A DNA stretch of 64,000 nucleotides from Erythrobacter longus (GTDB taxonomy: Bacteria > Pseudomonadota > Alphaproteobacteria > Sphingomonadales > Sphingomonadaceae): NCBI RefSeq assembly GCF_000715015.1, contig NZ_JMIW01000001.1:620001-684000 (forward strand), given 5' to 3'. The first letter of the stretch is position 1, and each line of letters begins with the position of its first letter. Under the pieces are notes generated by a model. The model was not told the origin of the DNA. It saw only the letters and a program-made list of their open reading frames with translations, and ran no database searches. Below are positions 1 through 8,088 of this stretch, piece after piece. Position numbers and translations under genes: made by a program.

Positions 1-1301
1 TAGAGCAGGTAATCCCCGACAAAGCGGTTGTGGAGCCGCCATCCTTCGGGCTCTGGCAATTTGCGATAGTGTTGGCGCACCAACATTCCATTGCCGCTTC
101 CGAACGCGTCAAAAGGAACGCTTGCAAGCGAGACATTGCCCGCCGAAAACTCGCTTGCCCACATCCCATCACCATTGCCAACCTCACGCAAAGCCACGCG
201 CAGAACGCCGCCGTCTGCATCCTCGGCAAAGGAGAACTGATCAATGGGCGAGCCCGCCACTTGAACAGAACCGGGGCGCGATCCGTCGAGGGGGATGCGG
301 TACAATTGGCCCGGCGTGCTCGATGAGCCTGTCCGCCAACCACTGCGCGCAAGTCCCGTCCAGGCATAGACCGCCTCGCGCGAGACATAGAACGCATGGC
401 TCCATGTGCCAGCAATGGCTGTCGCAGAGCAGTCGAACTCTGCGGCCGCCACATTACAGCGCGTGACCGTGTGAAGAACATTCACTTGGAAGCGCCCGCT
501 GCGATAGGGCGCGGCCACAAGGAAATCTTCGGGCTTCACCAGCACTTCGCCCTCATCCACGCCGTCCTTGCGCATAGCGGGAAGCGAGGCGTCCAAATCG
601 TACCAATTGGCATAAACCGGCGTGTAAAAAATCAGCTCATCACCGATCAGACGCGAGGCATAATTGGACGACGAATAGTAATCGCCAGAACGCATATAAT
701 GCGTGTCGCGATACGTGAACTTGCCATCATCAGAGATGTCGAAGCGATTGATCTCAGTGCCAAAATCGCCGTAGGAATAACCGATCACGATCACCTGATT
801 GCCGCGCACCAGCATTTCGTCATACCACGTGTTGCCGGGGTATTCCTTGCTAGGGGGAAAGGCGTTGGCGGTGTCGACGGGTTCAAGCGCGCCCCCGCCT
901 GTGCGCACAGTGAAAAGCCGCCCTCGCCGCAGGACAACAAGGTAATCGCCAACGTTCTTGACGATGCCACCTTCATCGACGCCCGCTTCCTGCGTGTTGG
1001 TGATGCTTTCGTTTTGAGCGGCGACAGAATCTTCGCTTTCCGCTAACATTGCGGGCGCACTCGCTTCTGAAGCCATCCCTTCATACCGCCGCCGCCCGCG
1101 CTCTTCGAGGTCCCGCATTCGTTTTACGAAGGCTTTGAGCTCGTCCTCGCTGGCAAAGCCGCTCAGGCCTTGCGCATCGCTTGGTGTGCTCAGTTTCAGG
1201 TCACGCGGCGCATCGTCAGCCAAAGCCACAGTGCCAAGCGCAACCGCGCCGATGCTCGTGAAAGTCAGACAAAACGCGAGTGCAGAAGCCTTTTTCAGCA
1301 T
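1..1301 (-). CDS. Secreted beta-propeller domain protein (COG4880-like), 3' part cut off by the window edge
   Basis: The reading frame is open from the ATG at 1301 to the left edge, about 433 codons, so the C-terminus is missing. The first ~25 residues look like a signal peptide (MLKKASALAF start, hydrophobic core). At about residues 98-125 the protein reads TNTQEAGVDEGGIVKNVGDY, which matches the hallmark TNxQxxGVDExxIVK start of the Beta_propel family of secreted proteins with a C-terminal propeller. Later segments (for example RFVGDYLL near the edge) look like propeller strands. GGAGGGG lies a few bases upstream of the ATG as a strong ribosome binding site. It is 61 bp downstream of fabD on the same strand. 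Function in this family is not established; an exported location is inferred. Confidence 0.75.
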   Translation of the reverse strand, partial: MLKKASALAFCLTFTSIGAVALGTVALADDAPRDLKLSTPSDAQGLSGFASEDELKAFVKRMRDLEERGRRRYEGMASEASAPAMLAESEDSVAAQNESITNTQEAGVDEGGIVKNVGDYLVVLRRGRLFTVRTGGGALEPVDTANAFPPSKEYPGNTWYDEMLVRGNQVIVIGYSYGDFGTEINRFDISDDGKFTYRDTHYMRSGDYYSSSNYASRLIGDELIFYTPVYANWYDLDASLPAMRKDGVDEGEVLVKPEDFLVAAPYRSGRFQVNVLHTVTRCNVAAAEFDCSATAIAGTWSHAFYVSREAVYAWTGLARSGWRTGSSSTPGQLYRIPLDGSRPGSVQVAGSPIDQFSFAEDADGGVLRVALREVGNGDGMWASEFSAGNVSLASVPFDAFGSGNGMLVRQHYRKLPEPEGWRLHNRFVGDYLL

Positions 1302-1362
1302 GAAACCCCTCCTTGGCCCAAGTGGCAAGGATCATGCTGCATTTGCCCAGCTTAACGCAGGG

Positions 1363-2301
1363 TTACGCGTGGGTTTTGGCGAAGGTTTCGAGGTCTTCCA
1401 TAGTGATTAGGCTGGTGGTTTCAGCCTCGCCGGCAATTTTGCGGATCATGGGCGAGAGGACTTTGCCGCCAAGCTCGACGAAGTGCTCCACTCCATCTGC
1501 GTGCATCGCAGCAACGCTTTCGCGCCAACGCACACGGCCCGTCACTTGGCTGACAAGCAGGTCCTGCTCCTCAGCCGGATCGCTCACTTTGGCAGCGGTC
1601 ACATTGGCATAGAGCGGCAAAGCGAGCGCGCCCGGAGGTGTTTCGGCAAGCGCCTCTTTCATGCGGTCGGCCGCTGGCTGCATGAGCGAGCAATGGAATG
1701 GGGCAGAAACCGGCAGCAAAACGCCGCGCTTGATCCCGTGCTCTTTCACCAGCGAAACCGCACGCTCAATCGCTGCCTTGTGACCAGAGATCACGACTTG
1801 GCCCGGATCGTTGTCATTGGCGACTTCGCACACTTCGCCTTCAGCCGCCGCCTCGGCAAGTGCAGTCGCTTTGGCAATATCTGCACCCAGAAGCGCCGCC
1901 ATAGCGCCCACGCCTACCGGAACAGCGGCCTGCATCGCAGAGCCACGCAGTTTCAACAGACGCGCCGTGGTCGAAAGGTCAAACGCGCCCACTGCACACA
2001 GAGCCGTGTATTCTCCCAGCGAGTGGCCCGCCACACAAGTAGCCGCATCCTCCAGCTTTACCCCGAACTCAGCTTCAAGCACACGCAAGGTCGCAATCGC
2101 ATTGGCCATGATCGCTGGCTGCGCATTTTCGGTAAGGGTGAGCTGATCCTCAGGTCCCTCAGCCATGATCGCAGAGAGCTTGAGGCTGAGCGCATCATCG
2201 ACCTCTTGGAACACCTCGCGCGCAGCAATGCTGGCTGCGGCAATATCCACACCCATGCCCACTTTTTGGCTGCCCTGCCCCGGAAAAACGAACGCTTTCA
2301 T
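1363..2301 (-). CDS. fabD: Malonyl-CoA:ACP transacylase FabD
   Basis: This enzyme loads malonyl groups onto acyl carrier protein for fatty acid synthesis in the cytoplasm. The protein is 312 residues, the normal FabD size. It has the N-terminal FPGQGSQ motif at residues 6-12, the nucleophile elbow GHSLGEY with Ser94, and the catalytic His203 in SAPFHCSLM. The start is fixed by GAGGAG 9 bases before the ATG. It lies 27 bp downstream of the LD-carboxypeptidase gene and may be co-transcribed with it. No fabG or acpP follows inside the window, so the usual fab cluster is not conserved on this side. Confidence 0.95.
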   Translation of the reverse strand: MKAFVFPGQGSQKVGMGVDIAAASIAAREVFQEVDDALSLKLSAIMAEGPEDQLTLTENAQPAIMANAIATLRVLEAEFGVKLEDAATCVAGHSLGEYTALCAVGAFDLSTTARLLKLRGSAMQAAVPVGVGAMAALLGADIAKATALAEAAAEGEVCEVANDNDPGQVVISGHKAAIERAVSLVKEHGIKRGVLLPVSAPFHCSLMQPAADRMKEALAETPPGALALPLYANVTAAKVSDPAEEQDLLVSQVTGRVRWRESVAAMHADGVEHFVELGGKVLSPMIRKIAGEAETTSLITMEDLETFAKTHA

Positions 2302-2328
2302 GCAAAATACTCCTCTTACCGCGCGCCG

Positions 2329-3159
2329 TTACGAAGACCCGGCGGGACCTGCAAGCCCGAAAGGCACAACCCTGTTGGCAGCTGTGTGCCCGATCTCGGC
2401 CCGCCCAAGGTAGGGAATGCCCGCCCGCGCGCACCAGAACTTGGCGATTTCCTCTTCGGTGGAGCCAAAGGGAATGTCGTTTTCCGGAATATCCGTCACA
2501 GCGCCAAGCCTAAGGCCCGCGATGCGCGGCAAGCTTCCTGCAAGGGCGAAAAACACGCGGTCGATGGCGTAAAGCTGCTCGCTCACTTCCTCAACCATCA
2601 CCACGTGCCCTGTAAGGTCCGGCATAAGCGGGGTCTTTGCCAGCATCGCGAGTGTGATGAGGTTGAAGGCTGCTGCTGGCGTAGCGCCATCAAGGCTCGC
2701 CTCTAGCCCTGAATTGTCGCCCCCAAACCACCGCAGGACGCGCCGCACGGATTCAGGGCCGCTTGAAGAACTGGCGCTGATTGGCATGGAACCATGGGCG
2801 CATTGGCCAATCCCCGCCTTGTAAAGCGCGCCGAGCAGATACCCGCAATCTGAATACCCGACATAGGTCTTTGACCGGGCGCTTGCATTCATCCGCGCAA
2901 TCGCGGCCTCTGCAATGCGGTTTGAACCATAACCCCCGCGCGCAAACCACACTGCGTCAAACGATGGATCATTGGCACAATCCAGCAGGCCGCCCAGCCG
3001 CGTCAGATCATCGCCTGCAAAATGGCCCACACGCTCAAAGCATTGATCGTGGAAGGTCACTTTATGATCGGGAAACTCAGCCTCGACCAAAGCTTCCAAC
3101 GCGCTTGCGTGATCGCGGGTGATCGCTCTTGCCGGTGCACAAATCGCAATATTTGTCAT
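2329..3159 (-). CDS. LD-carboxypeptidase, peptidase family S66 (LdcA-like)
   Basis: S66 enzymes remove the terminal D-Ala from cytoplasmic tetrapeptides during murein recycling, giving the tripeptide that Mpl re-uses. At 276 residues it is slightly shorter than LdcA (~305). WFARGGYGSNR (71-81) and GYSD (101-104) give the nucleophile Ser103. Glu190 lies in the MVEEVSEQLYAIDR segment and His258 in AEIGHTAANR; the Glu-His spacing of 68 is as I recall it for Pseudomonas LdcA. The gene is divergent from, and only 46 bp away from, a Mur ligase gene, which supports a joint recycling role. Family assignment is strong; substrate is inferred. Confidence 0.85.
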   Translation of the reverse strand: MTNIAICAPARAITRDHASALEALVEAEFPDHKVTFHDQCFERVGHFAGDDLTRLGGLLDCANDPSFDAVWFARGGYGSNRIAEAAIARMNASARSKTYVGYSDCGYLLGALYKAGIGQCAHGSMPISASSSSGPESVRRVLRWFGGDNSGLEASLDGATPAAAFNLITLAMLAKTPLMPDLTGHVVMVEEVSEQLYAIDRVFFALAGSLPRIAGLRLGAVTDIPENDIPFGSTEEEIAKFWCARAGIPYLGRAEIGHTAANRVVPFGLAGPAGSS

Positions 3160-3205
3160 GAAGCCAGCCTAGGGCGCTTGTAACTCACGTGGCAAGCCCA
3201 TAACC

Positions 3206-4654
3206 ATGCTTCCCATGAGTGGAACAGTGGATGACGCGGCGCAGACAGGTCCTTTGGGGATGCGTCCTTTCTTTTTCTGCGGAATCGGCGGTTCTGGAAT
3301 GCTGCCGCTTGCCCAGCTTGCGCAAGGTTTTGGGCACGAAGTCGCAGGGTCTGACCGGTCCTATGACCAGGGCCGCACGCCCGAAAAATTCCAATGGCTT
3401 GCCGAAAATGGCTTCACCATGTTCCCGCAGGACGGAAGCGGTGTAGTGTCCGCCAACCAGACGCTGATCGCTTCTGCCGCAATAGAGGACACAGTGCCCG
3501 AAGTTGCCCGAGCCAAGGAATTGGGTTGCAAGCGGATGACGCGCGCTGAACTGTTGGCGGAGCTTTTCAACGACGCGGGCTATTCCATCGCGGTTGGCGG
3601 TACGTCTGGCAAAAGCACTGTTACAGGCATGATCGCCTGGATTTTGGCCGATCTGGGTCACGACCCAACCGTGATGAACGGCGCGGTGATGAAAAACTTC
3701 GTTGATGAGGCAAACCCGTTTGCCAGTGCGCGGGTGGGTAGCCCGCGTATATTCGTCAGCGAAGTGGATGAAAGCGATGGCTCCATTGCGCTTTACCGGC
3801 CCACAATCGGCGTGCTCTTGAACGTTAGCCTTGATCACAAGTCGATCGAGGAACTGCGCACTTTGTTTGGCAATTTTTTATTTGAGGCAGGCTGCGCCGT
3901 CATCAATATGGATGACGAAGAATCGCGCTTTCTTGCTGGCCGTGCAACGCAAAAGGTCACTTTTGGCATTCACCACCAATCCGCCAACATTACGGTTGAG
4001 CCTGAAAGCATTGAGCAAGGAGCGTTGAGCATCCGCGCGGTGCTGCTCGACAATCGCTCGAAAGAGGTCTTTCCGCTAGACCTCCCCATGCCAGGCCTTC
4101 ACAATCTCGCAAACGCATTGGCCGCAATTGCGGCGATGAGCGCTGCGGGGATTGAAATCGCTCGCTCAGTTTATGCGCTCAGCCGGTTCAAAGGGCTTGC
4201 GCGGCGGTTTGATGTTGTGGGCACCAGCCCCTCTGGCATCAGCGTTATCGACGATTTTGGCCACAACCCAGAGAAATGCGCTGCCACCTTGCGTACCCTG
4301 AAAGCAACCGAAGGCCGCGTGATCGCTTTCTTCCAGCCGCACGGGTACGGCCCATTGCGCCAGATGGGCGATGAGCTTGCACAGACTTTTGCGCGCGAGC
4401 TTGGCGATGATGACATCACGATCATGTGCGATCCTGTTTACTTTGGCGGAACAGTGGACCGCAGCGAAGGAACAGAGCGGATCATCAAGCTGATCGAAGA
4501 CAACGGCGGTTCCGCCGAGCACATTGCAACACGCGAGGCTTGCGGCGACCGGATGGTGGAACTGGCCCGGCCCGGTGACCGCATCGTTATCATGGGCGCG
4601 CGCGATGACACTTTGAGTGCGTTTGCAAAGAGTGTTTTCGAGCGGCTGAAATGA
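3206..4654 (+). CDS. Mur ligase family protein, MurC/Mpl-like
   Basis: This is an ATP-dependent amide ligase acting on UDP-MurNAc. The 482-residue protein has the N-terminal Rossmann start FFFCGIGGSGMLPLAQL, the ATP loop GGTSGKST (131-138), the central SEVDESDGS segment and a C-terminal DDFGHNP motif equivalent to DDFAHHP of Mpl and DDYGHHP of MurC. Because it stands alone, away from a division/cell-wall cluster, and faces an LD-carboxypeptidase, I favour Mpl (ligation of recycled tripeptide to UDP-MurNAc) over the essential MurC; sequence alone does not settle it. Alternative starts at 3215 (MSGTVDD) and near residue 19 (MRPFFF) are possible. Its stop overlaps the next gene by four bases (ATGA). 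Confidence 0.85.
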   Translation: MLPMSGTVDDAAQTGPLGMRPFFFCGIGGSGMLPLAQLAQGFGHEVAGSDRSYDQGRTPEKFQWLAENGFTMFPQDGSGVVSANQTLIASAAIEDTVPEVARAKELGCKRMTRAELLAELFNDAGYSIAVGGTSGKSTVTGMIAWILADLGHDPTVMNGAVMKNFVDEANPFASARVGSPRIFVSEVDESDGSIALYRPTIGVLLNVSLDHKSIEELRTLFGNFLFEAGCAVINMDDEESRFLAGRATQKVTFGIHHQSANITVEPESIEQGALSIRAVLLDNRSKEVFPLDLPMPGLHNLANALAAIAAMSAAGIEIARSVYALSRFKGLARRFDVVGTSPSGISVIDDFGHNPEKCAATLRTLKATEGRVIAFFQPHGYGPLRQMGDELAQTFARELGDDDITIMCDPVYFGGTVDRSEGTERIIKLIEDNGGSAEHIATREACGDRMVELARPGDRIVIMGARDDTLSAFAKSVFERLK

Positions 4655-4926
4655 CGATTTACCGCCTTGCCGTGCGCCATGCGCAACTGATGCTGTTCGC
4701 AACGCTGGCGGCATTTATGTTTGTGATTACGATCGACAAATGGTTGGGCCATTCGACTTGGGCCTTCGCTGTCGCGGTGCTGCTCTTGATCGTGGTCAAT
4801 GTGCGGATCAGACTCTTCAACTGCCCCAAATGCGGCAAGAACCTGTTTTTTCGAGGGTCCCTGATCGTGCCTTGGCCAAACAAGACCTGCGGTCAATGCG
4901 GGGCGGATTTGGATGAGCCGGGCTAA
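4651..4926 (+). CDS. Small membrane protein with C-terminal zinc ribbon
   Basis: A 91-residue protein with two predicted membrane helices (about 12-30 and 36-53) followed by a compact zinc-ribbon: CPKC at about 58-61 and CGQC at about 80-83, which would place four cysteines on one metal. The ATG overlaps the stop of the Mur ligase by four bases (ATGA), so the two are probably translationally coupled. Its stop overlaps that of the convergent GST gene within the bases CTAA. I do not recognise a named family; the function is unknown. A membrane-tethered metal sensor or scaffold is only a guess. Confidence 0.7.
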   Translation: MTIYRLAVRHAQLMLFATLAAFMFVITIDKWLGHSTWAFAVAVLLLIVVNVRIRLFNCPKCGKNLFFRGSLIVPWPNKTCGQCGADLDEPG

Positions 4927-5570
4927 GGCGCGCCTGCTTTTTCCTTTGCAATTGCAGCTTTGTAGGCGTCCCTTGATGTCAGCCTTTCGCGGTATGCCTT
5001 AAGCGGCTCTGGTATCCGCTCATCCAGCCCGACCGATTTGGCCAAAATCAACGCATAGCCCACACAGATATCGGCCACGGTAAAACGGTCCGCGCACAGA
5101 TATTCACGCGTCTTCAACCGCTGTTCAATCTTCACCAGCCGCTTTTCAAACCAATTGGCATAGGCGTGGCCAGCGTCCTCCCAGCCCTTATGCTTCTCGA
5201 ACAGGGCAAATCGCATATAGACCGTCTGGGGAAAAGTGATCGTGGCGTCGGCGTGATAGGTATAGTCGAGATACTCACCGTAATCTGCTTCGCCCGGCTG
5301 AACGATCAGAGCGTCCGCTCCGCCCTTTACCGCCAAGTAATGCGCAATCGCGCAGCTTTCGGTCATCTGCGTTTCGCCATCAATCAACATAGGGATCGTG
5401 CCGAGCGGATTTGTCTCAAGATATTCGGGCGCTTTGTGGCGCGGCGGGAATGGAAGCATTCTGAGGTCGAGCTCAACCCCTGCCTCTTCGGCTACCCAGG
5501 TACAACGTTGGCCGCGCGAGCCTGCGCAGGTGTAGAGGATGGGCGCCCCCTGTTGATCTTGAGCCATCAA
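4923..5570 (-). CDS. Glutathione S-transferase family protein
   Basis: A 215-residue protein with the GST layout: an N-terminal thioredoxin-like domain (about 10-85) with the cis-proline and glutathione-binding segment NPLGTIPMLIDGETQMTES, then an all-helical C-terminal domain with the ADRFTVADICVGYAL motif typical of the GST fold. The residue that would activate the thiol is in the YTCAGSRGQRCTW segment, where Ser or Cys are candidates. The substrate cannot be read from the sequence. The ATG overlaps the stop of the upstream DUF808 gene by four bases, indicating a two-gene operon. Confidence 0.87.
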   Translation of the reverse strand: MMAQDQQGAPILYTCAGSRGQRCTWVAEEAGVELDLRMLPFPPRHKAPEYLETNPLGTIPMLIDGETQMTESCAIAHYLAVKGGADALIVQPGEADYGEYLDYTYHADATITFPQTVYMRFALFEKHKGWEDAGHAYANWFEKRLVKIEQRLKTREYLCADRFTVADICVGYALILAKSVGLDERIPEPLKAYRERLTSRDAYKAAIAKEKAGAP

Positions 5571-6511
5571 TGCGCCCCCTCATAGCCGATGACTTTGTGC
5601 AAGACGAAAGCGATCACCGCTCCCAGCGCGAGGCCGATGACCCCTGAAATCGCGGCATAGGTGACCCAGCCAACCACACCCGAAAGCGCGCCTGTTGCGC
5701 CTGCGACCGCGTATTCGGCCCCGTGGGCAATATCATAAAGGAGGTGGATACCCACCTCATGCGTGCCGTGGACGATAATACCGCCACCCACCCACAACAT
5801 CGCAATGGTGCCGATAAAGGACAGGGCAATGAGCAGTTTCGGCATGGCTCGAAGCAGGAAGACGCCGAACCGGCGAACATTGGTGACTTCGCTTTCGCGC
5901 AGCAATCGCAGGCCCACATCGTCCATCTTCACAATCAGCGCCACCGATCCGTAAACCGCAACCGTCACCACAAACGCAACCAATGCAAGCCCAAGCCCGC
6001 GTTCCCACCAGGTGGGCAGATCAAGCTCGTTCAAGGTGATCGCCATGATCTCAGCAGACAGGATCAGATCGGTGCGAATGGCGCCTGCGATGCGTTGGGT
6101 TTCAAAAGCCTGCGGATCGGCGATTTCATCCTCGACCGTCTTGCCGTGCTTTGCCCCGCCCAGCTTCTCCATCACCTTTTCCGCGCCCTCGTAACACAGG
6201 AAAGCGCCGCCCAGCATCAGGATCCAGATAATTGCTTGCGGCAAGAATTCGGAAAGCAGAATGGCACCGGGCAGCAGAATGATAAGCTTGTTGAACAAGC
6301 TGCCCTTGGTGATCGCCCAGATAATTGGAAGTTCGCGTGAAGGGGAAAGGCCGGTCACATAACTTGGGGTCACCGCCGCATCGTCGATCACGACACCTGC
6401 GGTTTTCGACCCCGCTTTGCCCGCTGCCACTGCTATATCGTCAACCGATGCCGACGCTGCACGCGCAATCACCGCGACATCGTCAAACAGCGCCACTAAT
6501 CCTGATGGCAT
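5567..6511 (-). CDS. DUF808 family (YedI-like) inner-membrane protein
   Basis: A 314-residue multi-pass membrane protein. The N-terminus (MPSGLVALFDDVAVIARAAS) and the following VDDIAVAAGKAGSKTAGVVI segment are characteristic of DUF808/COG2354 proteins such as E. coli YedI, whose role is unknown. About six hydrophobic segments follow, with the conserved FLCYEGAEKV sequence between them. The start is supported by AAGGAAGG 7 bases upstream. It is the first gene of a two-gene operon with the GST. Membrane location is clear; no activity can be assigned. Confidence 0.88.
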   Translation of the reverse strand: MPSGLVALFDDVAVIARAASASVDDIAVAAGKAGSKTAGVVIDDAAVTPSYVTGLSPSRELPIIWAITKGSLFNKLIILLPGAILLSEFLPQAIIWILMLGGAFLCYEGAEKVMEKLGGAKHGKTVEDEIADPQAFETQRIAGAIRTDLILSAEIMAITLNELDLPTWWERGLGLALVAFVVTVAVYGSVALIVKMDDVGLRLLRESEVTNVRRFGVFLLRAMPKLLIALSFIGTIAMLWVGGGIIVHGTHEVGIHLLYDIAHGAEYAVAGATGALSGVVGWVTYAAISGVIGLALGAVIAFVLHKVIGYEGAH

Positions 6512-6709
6512 TTTTGAACCTTCCTTATAAAAGCGCTCATGCCATGCCCCACAGTGTGCGCAAGGCCAAGCTCACAAAGCTTGCATTCCCCATCAAACTC
6601 GGTATGTGCGCGCATCCCCTGTTGATAAGGGGATACAGAAGAAAGCCGGAGGGGCCCTGCAATCCCGCAGACAAGCCAGCGATCGGCATTACAGTGTAAG
6701 GACGTGGAT
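6512..6709 (+). promoter_or_regulatory. Leader and possible promoter upstream of rpsF
   Basis: The 198 bp between the divergent DUF808 and rpsF genes holds a candidate promoter with TTGCAT at 6581-6586 and TATGTG at 6603-6608 (16 bp spacer). A 7-bp hairpin ATCCCCT/AGGGGAT lies at about 6615-6635, and a GC-rich segment follows at 6645-6675 before the AAGGA ribosome binding site. Many bacterial rpsF leaders bind the S6:S18 complex; whether this one does cannot be shown by eye. Confidence 0.35.
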
Positions 6710-7075
6710 ATGGCTCTTTATGAGCACATCTTCCTCGCGCGTCAGGACCTCTCGCAGGCCCAAGTTGACGCGCTGGCGGCCTCGGCGACCGAAATCGTCG
6801 AAGCGAACGAAGGCAAGGTCACCAAGACCGAAACATGGGGCCTTAAATCCCTCGCCTACAAAATCGACCGCAACCGCAAGGCGCACTTCGTCATGCTCAA
6901 TATCGACGCGCCTGGCGCGGTTGTTGAAGAGCTCGAGCGCCAAACCCGTATCAATGAAGACGTCATCCGTTACATGACTATCCGTGTTGAAGAGCACGAA
7001 GAAGGTCCTTCGGTAATGATGCGCAAAAACGAGCGCGATCGTAAGCGCCGTTCAGACCGTGAGGAGCGCGACTGA
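6710..7075 (+). CDS. rpsF: 30S ribosomal protein bS6
   Basis: bS6 sits on the platform of the 30S subunit and pairs with bS18. The protein begins [15 protein letters not shown] and contains the usual [15 protein letters not shown] segment. I chose the ATG at 6710, eight bases after AAGGA, over an in-frame GTG at 6704. The protein is 121 residues with a charged C-terminal tail ([17 protein letters not shown]). It overlaps rpsR by one base (TGATG), so S6 and S18 are translationally coupled. Confidence 0.97.
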   Translation: MALYEHIFLARQDLSQAQVDALAASATEIVEANEGKVTKTETWGLKSLAYKIDRNRKAHFVMLNIDAPGAVVEELERQTRINEDVIRYMTIRVEEHEEGPSVMMRKNERDRKRRSDREERD

Positions 7076-7299
7076 TGGCCCGTCCTTTCTTCCGCCGCCG
7101 CAAGTCTTGCCCGTTCTCAGGCAAGGAAGCCCCGAAAATCGATTACAAAGACGTGCGTCTGCTGCAGGGCTTTATGTCCGAGCGTGGCAAGATCGTGCCT
7201 TCGCGCATCACCGCCGTCTCAGCCAAGAAGCAGCGTGAATTGGCCAAAGCCATCAAGCGCGCACGCCACATCGGCCTGCTTCCTTACATCGTGAAATAG
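7075..7299 (+). CDS. rpsR: 30S ribosomal protein bS18
   Basis: The 74-residue protein reads [17 protein letters not shown] at its start and ends [12 protein letters not shown], as in other alphaproteobacterial bS18 proteins. It binds the 30S platform with bS6. Translation start overlaps the rpsF stop codon by one base. Spacing of 11 bp to rplI with AGGAGAAG in between supports one operon, rpsF-rpsR-rplI. Confidence 0.97.
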   Translation: MARPFFRRRKSCPFSGKEAPKIDYKDVRLLQGFMSERGKIVPSRITAVSAKKQRELAKAIKRARHIGLLPYIVK

Positions 7300-7310
7300 G
7301 AGAAGAGCAC

Positions 7311-7967
7311 ATGGATATCATTCTTCTCGAACGCGTCGAAAAACTCGGCTCGATTGGCGATGTCGTCACCGTCAAGGATGGCTATGCTCGCAACTTCCTT
7401 CTTCCACAAAAGAAGGCCCTGCGCGCAAACGATGCCAACAAGGCTGTGTTTGAAGCCAACCGTGAGCGTCTTGAAAAAGAAAACGCCGAAAAGCGGACTG
7501 AAGCAGAATCCGCTGGTCAAAAAGTTGCAGGCGCTGAGGTTATCCTCATCCGTGCAGCATCGAACACCGGTCAGCTTTACGGTTCGGTCAACGTCCGCGA
7601 CATGGTCGCCGGCCTGACTGCACAAGGTCACGAAATCGACAAGAAACAGGTCATCATGGGCGCACCGATCAAAACGATCGGTATGCACGATGTGACCGTT
7701 GCTCTGCACCCGGAAGTGCATGTAATTGTGAAAGCAAACGTTGCCCGCTCTGACGATGAAGCCGAGCTTCAGACCCAAGGCGTCGACGTTCTTGCGCAAA
7801 TGTTCGAAGACGAACAACGCGAGATCGAAGAAGCAGCGGCCGCCAACACACGCGATCCAAGCCTTGAGCCTGGCGAAATTCCCGAGGAGCTCTTCGAAGA
7901 AGGTGCTGCTCCTGAGGAAGCTGCCGAAGGCGACGACGCTGAAGCGACTGGGGAGAGCGAAGGCTGA
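7311..7967 (+). CDS. rplI: 50S ribosomal protein bL9 with acidic C-terminal extension
   Basis: bL9 has an N-terminal RNA-binding domain, a long connecting helix and a C-terminal domain near the L1 stalk. The start [19 protein letters not shown] and [15 protein letters not shown] are diagnostic. The protein is 218 residues against ~150 in E. coli: the family domain ends near residue 165 and the rest is an Asp/Glu/Ala/Pro-rich tail (for example [19 protein letters not shown]). Such tails are common on this protein in Sphingomonadales and their role is unknown. A strong terminator follows. Confidence 0.96.
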   Translation: MDIILLERVEKLGSIGDVVTVKDGYARNFLLPQKKALRANDANKAVFEANRERLEKENAEKRTEAESAGQKVAGAEVILIRAASNTGQLYGSVNVRDMVAGLTAQGHEIDKKQVIMGAPIKTIGMHDVTVALHPEVHVIVKANVARSDDEAELQTQGVDVLAQMFEDEQREIEEAAAANTRDPSLEPGEIPEELFEEGAAPEEAAEGDDAEATGESEG

Positions 7968-7996
7968 TCGCCTTGGCTTACCACAGGACCCAATTA

Positions 7997-8033
7997 AAGG
8001 GCGCGAGAGTCACAAGACTTTCGCGCCCTTTTT
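7997..8033 (+). terminator. Rho-independent terminator of rpsF-rpsR-rplI
   Basis: A 13-bp stem (7999-8011 pairs with 8016-8028, GC-rich, one G-T pair) with loop ACAA is followed directly by five T residues. It ends 66 bp before the amn start, so amn has its own promoter. Confidence 0.9.
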
Positions 8034-8088
8034 GTAAAAGGGGCCAAAGACCCTTAGATGTAATGAAAACAACAACGGACAAAACTAT

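Noticed and set aside
1483..2706. Open frame of about 400 codons on the plus strand opposite fabD and the LD-carboxypeptidase
   Set aside because: It crosses two genes with clear family motifs on the minus strand and shows no recognisable protein features.
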